NCBI GenBank assembly: GCA_015494435.1
Contig: WGBH01000326.1
Span: 1 to 9,549, forward strand
Source: Thiotrichaceae bacterium
Lineage (GTDB): Bacteria; Pseudomonadota; Gammaproteobacteria; Thiotrichales; Thiotrichaceae
Direction: 5' to 3'
Length of the DNA: 9,549 bases
In this document: piece by piece, positions 7,050-9,549 of the stretch
Position numbering within the stretch: position 1 is the stretch's first letter
How the letters are laid out: the number at the start of each line of letters is the position of its first letter
Position numbers and translations under genes: made by a program
The notes under the pieces: model-generated
The model's input: the letters and a program-made list of their open reading frames with translations, nothing else
The model's database searches: none
Told to the model about the DNA's origin: nothing

Positions 7050-9281
7050 CTACTCTATTACCACTACTATTGGTTTAGTCGCATTACTAATGGTTGTACC
7101 ATCGGCAGTTCTATAAGATAAAGTGATTTCATAAGTAGCTGCTGTCTTAAATACATCACTAGTTGAAAGCACACCATCGAAAATAGGAATTAAAACCATC
7201 GTTGGCAATGCATCATATGTTTTGAAAACACCACCTGCTCCTGCTTCAAATCGGCTTCCCATTAGTGAATAGGTATCTCCAGAGGTAGTATTTCTAACAG
7301 ACACAAAAACCTCAGCAAACTGTCCAATATGTCCTGCCTCGGGACGAATTTCACCGGCAATACTCACTTTATCTGTTGTATGGAACGATCCAGATCCTCT
7401 TCCAGTTCCAGGTCTTTGTGCAATAAACCGTGCTGTCCGGCCAGCAGCATTAATTTTCGAGCTTCCACCACGGATCTTAGCTGTTGTTTTAGTCGCATCA
7501 GCAAGTTCCTCTTTAAAGTAAAGACTATTGACTTCGATAACATTATTTTCTATCGCGTACTGCTGGTATAAGCTTAACATTCTTTGATACACAGCGGGGA
7601 AAGTTGAAGACAAGTCATTTTGTTCAGACGGATCCTTTGCTATATTATAAAGTCCAAGGTGATTACCAAGATTAGGCCCTTGAGAAATTTTAAGATCACC
7701 TTCACGAACGGCCTTTATACCATTTAACTCAAAACCTAAAGAACGTTCTGTGCTACCACAACCTAGATCTCCTTTAAATATTCCTGCCATCGAAATACCG
7801 TCCATCGGCTCATTGGGTTTACCATGGTATTCAGAAGGATAGCTAATACCTGCCATTTCTAAGATAGTAGGTGCGATATCCATAACAGAATGAAGACAAT
7901 TACTTTTTGTACCTTTTATTGTTGCCTTAGCATCAGCATTAGGGTAAAGAACAAAGGCCGCCCCACGGATACCTCCCTCAAAAGAGTCTGCTTTAAAACC
8001 TCTAAATGGAGCATTACTCACCTGTCCCCAGCCCGAGTTAGGACTAATAAAAGAGCTAGGCCCACCTAAATCGTTCAGCACTTGCTCAAATTCAGCATCA
8101 GATAGGGTGCTTACATCAATCTTATTATGGTCTGTCAACCCTTTAGGTGGATGAGTAAAGTTGCTATTTGCAGCACCATTATCGGAGTAGACAAAGAACA
8201 CAGTATTATCATAAATACCCTTATCCTTTAAATATTGGGTCAAACGCCCAATATTTTGATCTAAAAGCTCAAGCTCAGCGGCATAAACCGCCATTCTCCT
8301 TGCCTCAAAGCGTTTTTCTCTCTCGGTTAAATCATCCCAAGCTTTAACATCACCCGATCGTGGTGCCAATGTTACAGTTGGTGCTATAAAACCTTTTGCT
8401 TTTAAGTTTTCAAAACGTTGTTGTCGTATTTTATCCCAACCGACAGAATAAATGGGTGCGTATTTATCAATAAGTGCTTTAGGTGCTTGAAGGGGATTGT
8501 GAGGTGCTAGATAAGACATATTTAAATAAAATGGCTTACTTGTATCACGATCATTCAGCATAGCAATACCACTATTGGTAAAATTATCTGTACTATGCGT
8601 TAGTGTTGTTATCCCACTAAAATCTGTTTCTTTGCCGTTGTCATTATATAAACTCTTACGTGGCTTACCAGTATCAGGGTTTATAAACGTGTCAGTATGC
8701 TCTGTTAGGAACTTGCCATTCTCATTGACTAAGTAATCAATATCTCCACCACCTAATAATAAAGACTTTGTTGCGCTAAATCCTCGGTAAAATGGATAAT
8801 ACTCTTCTTCATTTGCTTCATCACCACCCATATGCCATTTTCCCGTCATCATGGTGTAGTAGTTATTATCTTGAAGAACTTCAGGAAATGGTAACGTATC
8901 TAATGATAAAACGCCTTCGTAGCCAGGCTGATCGCGTTGCTCTACTCGTGGTGCACGCTTCATTAATTCACGCATTGTACCTAGACCATTTTTATGGTTA
9001 TCTTTACCACTAAACAGCAGTGATCGAGATACTGAGGATGTTGCAGCAGCATAAAAATTCGATAGAATCACGCCATCTTTTGCCATTTGATCTAGGTTTG
9101 GTGTATTAACTTCCCCTCCAAAAATGCCAAGATCTGAATAACCCATATCATCTATAACAATGGTCACAAAATTAGGAGATTTTTTTGCTGTAAGGTTAGT
9201 CGAATTAGAACTGCTACCACAACTGACAAGCATCGCTGCTGCTATTGCAGAGGCTAATCCTTGTTTAATAAATACTTTCAT
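7050..9281 (-). CDS. Lipoprotein arylsulfatase-family hydrolase with atypical Ser-type active-site motif
   Basis: A 743-residue protein of the alkaline-phosphatase/sulfatase superfamily, expected to act on sulfate esters in the periplasm or at the cell surface. The N-terminus is a lipoprotein signal peptide with lipobox L18-V-S-C21 followed by a Ser/Asn/Thr-rich linker. Metal ligands are visible as D44-D45 and D367-N368, with K148 (T-G-K-W-H), H261 (A-P-H-N-P) and K430 as active-site candidates. The block T81-SSVSRSLLFSGKDNHKNGLG aligns with the AtsA-type T-C-S-P-T-R-S-M-L-L-T-G-T-D-H-H-I-A-G-I-G. The residue to be converted to formylglycine would therefore be Ser82, and the motif is S-S-V-S-R with Val where Pro or Ala is usual. 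Residues from about 600 to 743 form an extra beta-rich C-terminal region. The start at 9279-9281 is chosen because it has an AGGGGA SD 7 nt upstream and begins the signal peptide; an upstream TTG would overlap the promoter. The substrate is unknown. Confidence 0.92.
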   Translation of the reverse strand: MKVFIKQGLASAIAAAMLVSCGSSSNSTNLTAKKSPNFVTIVIDDMGYSDLGIFGGEVNTPNLDQMAKDGVILSNFYAAATSSVSRSLLFSGKDNHKNGLGTMRELMKRAPRVEQRDQPGYEGVLSLDTLPFPEVLQDNNYYTMMTGKWHMGGDEANEEEYYPFYRGFSATKSLLLGGGDIDYLVNENGKFLTEHTDTFINPDTGKPRKSLYNDNGKETDFSGITTLTHSTDNFTNSGIAMLNDRDTSKPFYLNMSYLAPHNPLQAPKALIDKYAPIYSVGWDKIRQQRFENLKAKGFIAPTVTLAPRSGDVKAWDDLTEREKRFEARRMAVYAAELELLDQNIGRLTQYLKDKGIYDNTVFFVYSDNGAANSNFTHPPKGLTDHNKIDVSTLSDAEFEQVLNDLGGPSSFISPNSGWGQVSNAPFRGFKADSFEGGIRGAAFVLYPNADAKATIKGTKSNCLHSVMDIAPTILEMAGISYPSEYHGKPNEPMDGISMAGIFKGDLGCGSTERSLGFELNGIKAVREGDLKISQGPNLGNHLGLYNIAKDPSEQNDLSSTFPAVYQRMLSLYQQYAIENNVIEVNSLYFKEELADATKTTAKIRGGSSKINAAGRTARFIAQRPGTGRGSGSFHTTDKVSIAGEIRPEAGHIGQFAEVFVSVRNTTSGDTYSLMGSRFEAGAGGVFKTYDALPTMVLIPIFDGVLSTSDVFKTAATYEITLSYRTADGTTISNATKPIVVVIE

Positions 9282-9288
9282 AGTTATT

Positions 9289-9294
9289 TCCCCT
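9289..9294 (-). promoter_or_regulatory. SD site that decides the sulfatase start
   Basis: The minus strand reads AGGGGA seven bases before the ATG at 9279-9281. This supports the start immediately before the signal peptide over the in-frame TTG at 9336-9338, which would put 19 non-signal residues in front of the lipoprotein signal. Confidence 0.75.
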
Positions 9295-9305
9295 GTATTT
9301 GTTAA

Positions 9306-9334
9306 ATTATATCTGTGAACCATCCAACCGCTAA
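9306..9334 (-). promoter_or_regulatory. Promoter of the sulfatase gene
   Basis: The minus strand has a perfect -10 box TATAAT (9306-9311). Seventeen bases upstream is TTAGCG (9329-9334), which matches the -35 consensus at only three of six positions. The predicted transcript starts near 9299 and has a leader of about 18 nt containing the SD. A perfect -10 with a poor -35 is typical of a promoter that needs an activator, in keeping with the upstream repeats. Confidence 0.6.
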
Positions 9335-9352
9335 ACAAGTTTAAACGATTGG
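9324..9352. repeat. Imperfect inverted repeat over the sulfatase -35 region
   Basis: CCAACCG-C-TAAAC (9324-9336) is mirrored by GTTTA-AA-CGATTGG (9339-9352) around two central bases. The two arms match as CCAAYCG and TAAAC, with one uneven position between. No T run follows on either strand, so it is not a terminator. It covers the -35 box and could be a repressor or activator operator. Confidence 0.4.
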
Positions 9353-9403
9353 ACCTCCTACTTCATAATGCTATGATCTCTAAAAGAGAGAACTGGAGCA
9401 AAT

Positions 9404-9426
9404 TACTCTAGGAATCATCAAGAGTA
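9404..9426. repeat. Dyad TACTCT-N11-AGAGTA, LysR-type box candidate
   Basis: Six-base arms TACTCT (9404-9409) and AGAGTA (9421-9426) are perfect reverse complements separated by 11 bases, so the inner pair reads T-N11-A, the hallmark spacing of LysR-type regulator sites. It lies about 93 bp upstream of the sulfatase -10 box. No regulator gene is visible in the window. Confidence 0.4.
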
Positions 9427-9430
9427 CAAT

Positions 9431-9480
9431 CTTAAAATGTTAAGAAATGTTAAAAAATGTTAAAAAATGTTAAAAAATAT
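9431..9480. repeat. Tandem 10-bp repeat with phased A-tracts
   Basis: Five consecutive 10-base units: CTTAAAATGT, TAAGAAATGT, two exact TAAAAAATGT, and TAAAAAATAT. The period equals about one helical turn, so the A-tracts are in phase and should bend the DNA. It also presents GTTAA half-sites every 10 bp, a spacing used by OmpR/PhoB-family regulators such as CpxR. It lies 120-170 bp upstream of the sulfatase -10 box. Confidence 0.75.
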
Positions 9481-9509
9481 TGGGCATCCTTCATATACCT
9501 AAAAAGTAG

Positions 9510-9538
9510 TTTACACTTTACCTGAACAGCAATAAATC
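9510..9538 (+). promoter_or_regulatory. Weak candidate promoter pointing out of the right edge
   Basis: On the plus strand TTTACA (9510-9515, five of six matches to the -35 consensus) is followed after 17 bases by TAAATC (9533-9538, three of six). It could serve a divergent gene beyond the window that shares the repeat region with the sulfatase gene. The poor -10 box makes this tentative. Confidence 0.25.
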
Positions 9539-9549
9539 CAGACAATAGA

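Noticed and set aside
9282..9338. Longer sulfatase N-terminus beginning at a TTG codon (9336-9338).
   Set aside because: It would put 19 residues before a complete lipoprotein signal peptide and would overlap the TATAAT promoter. The ATG at 9279-9281 has a well-placed AGGGGA SD. An AGGAGG at 9354-9359 is 15 nt from the TTG, too far to support it.
1..9549. CRISPR array, tRNA or rRNA gene, insertion sequence or attachment site.
   Set aside because: I saw no spaced direct repeats, cloverleaf, transposase or terminal inverted repeats. The only tandem repeat has a 10-bp unit without spacers.

Overview
The window is an AT-rich bacterial segment in which every convincing gene lies on the minus strand, so transcription runs from the right edge to the left. 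The etfB-etfA-etfQO order, the lipoprotein sulfatase and the Shine-Dalgarno (SD) sites suggest a Gram-negative respiring proteobacterium, probably a gammaproteobacterium. That placement is inference; there is no rRNA or other taxonomic marker.

Layout, in transcription order: (1) 9282-9549, a regulatory intergenic region with a 10-bp-period A-tract tandem repeat, two inverted repeats and a promoter with a perfect TATAAT; (2) 7050-9281, a lipoprotein arylsulfatase-family protein whose active-site signature is Ser-Ser-Val-Ser-Arg instead of C/S-x-P/A-x-R; (3) 6966-7002, a good intrinsic terminator; (4) 840-6904, a tight five-gene operon: acyl-CoA-dehydrogenase-fold enzyme, stand-alone amino-acid adenylation enzyme, ETF beta, ETF alpha and ETF:ubiquinone oxidoreductase; (5) 673-839, a short AT-rich gap; (6) 4-672, a small P-loop sulfotransferase-family protein.

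The most interesting part is the five-gene operon. Aligning the adenylation enzyme to the GrsA/PheA template by eye gives the ten-residue pocket D-L-F-Y-L-A-L-V-C-K. As I remember it, this differs at one position from the code of the L-proline-activating enzymes of pyrrole natural-product pathways (PltF/RedM/PigI type, DLLYLALVCK). The adjacent flavoenzyme has its likely catalytic Glu at residue 244 and Ser at the classical Glu position, as expected for L-prolyl-carrier-protein dehydrogenases (PltE/RedW/PigA type). Together they should make pyrrole-2-carboxyl-thioester from proline. Unusually, the operon also carries a complete electron route to the quinone pool (ETF alpha/beta plus ETF-QO), which suggests that the four-electron proline-to-pyrrole oxidation is coupled to respiration. 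The peptidyl carrier protein that should hold the prolyl group is not in the window, nor is any enzyme that would use the pyrrolyl group. The final product is therefore unknown. The sulfatase and sulfotransferase flank the operon but appear to be separate transcription units.
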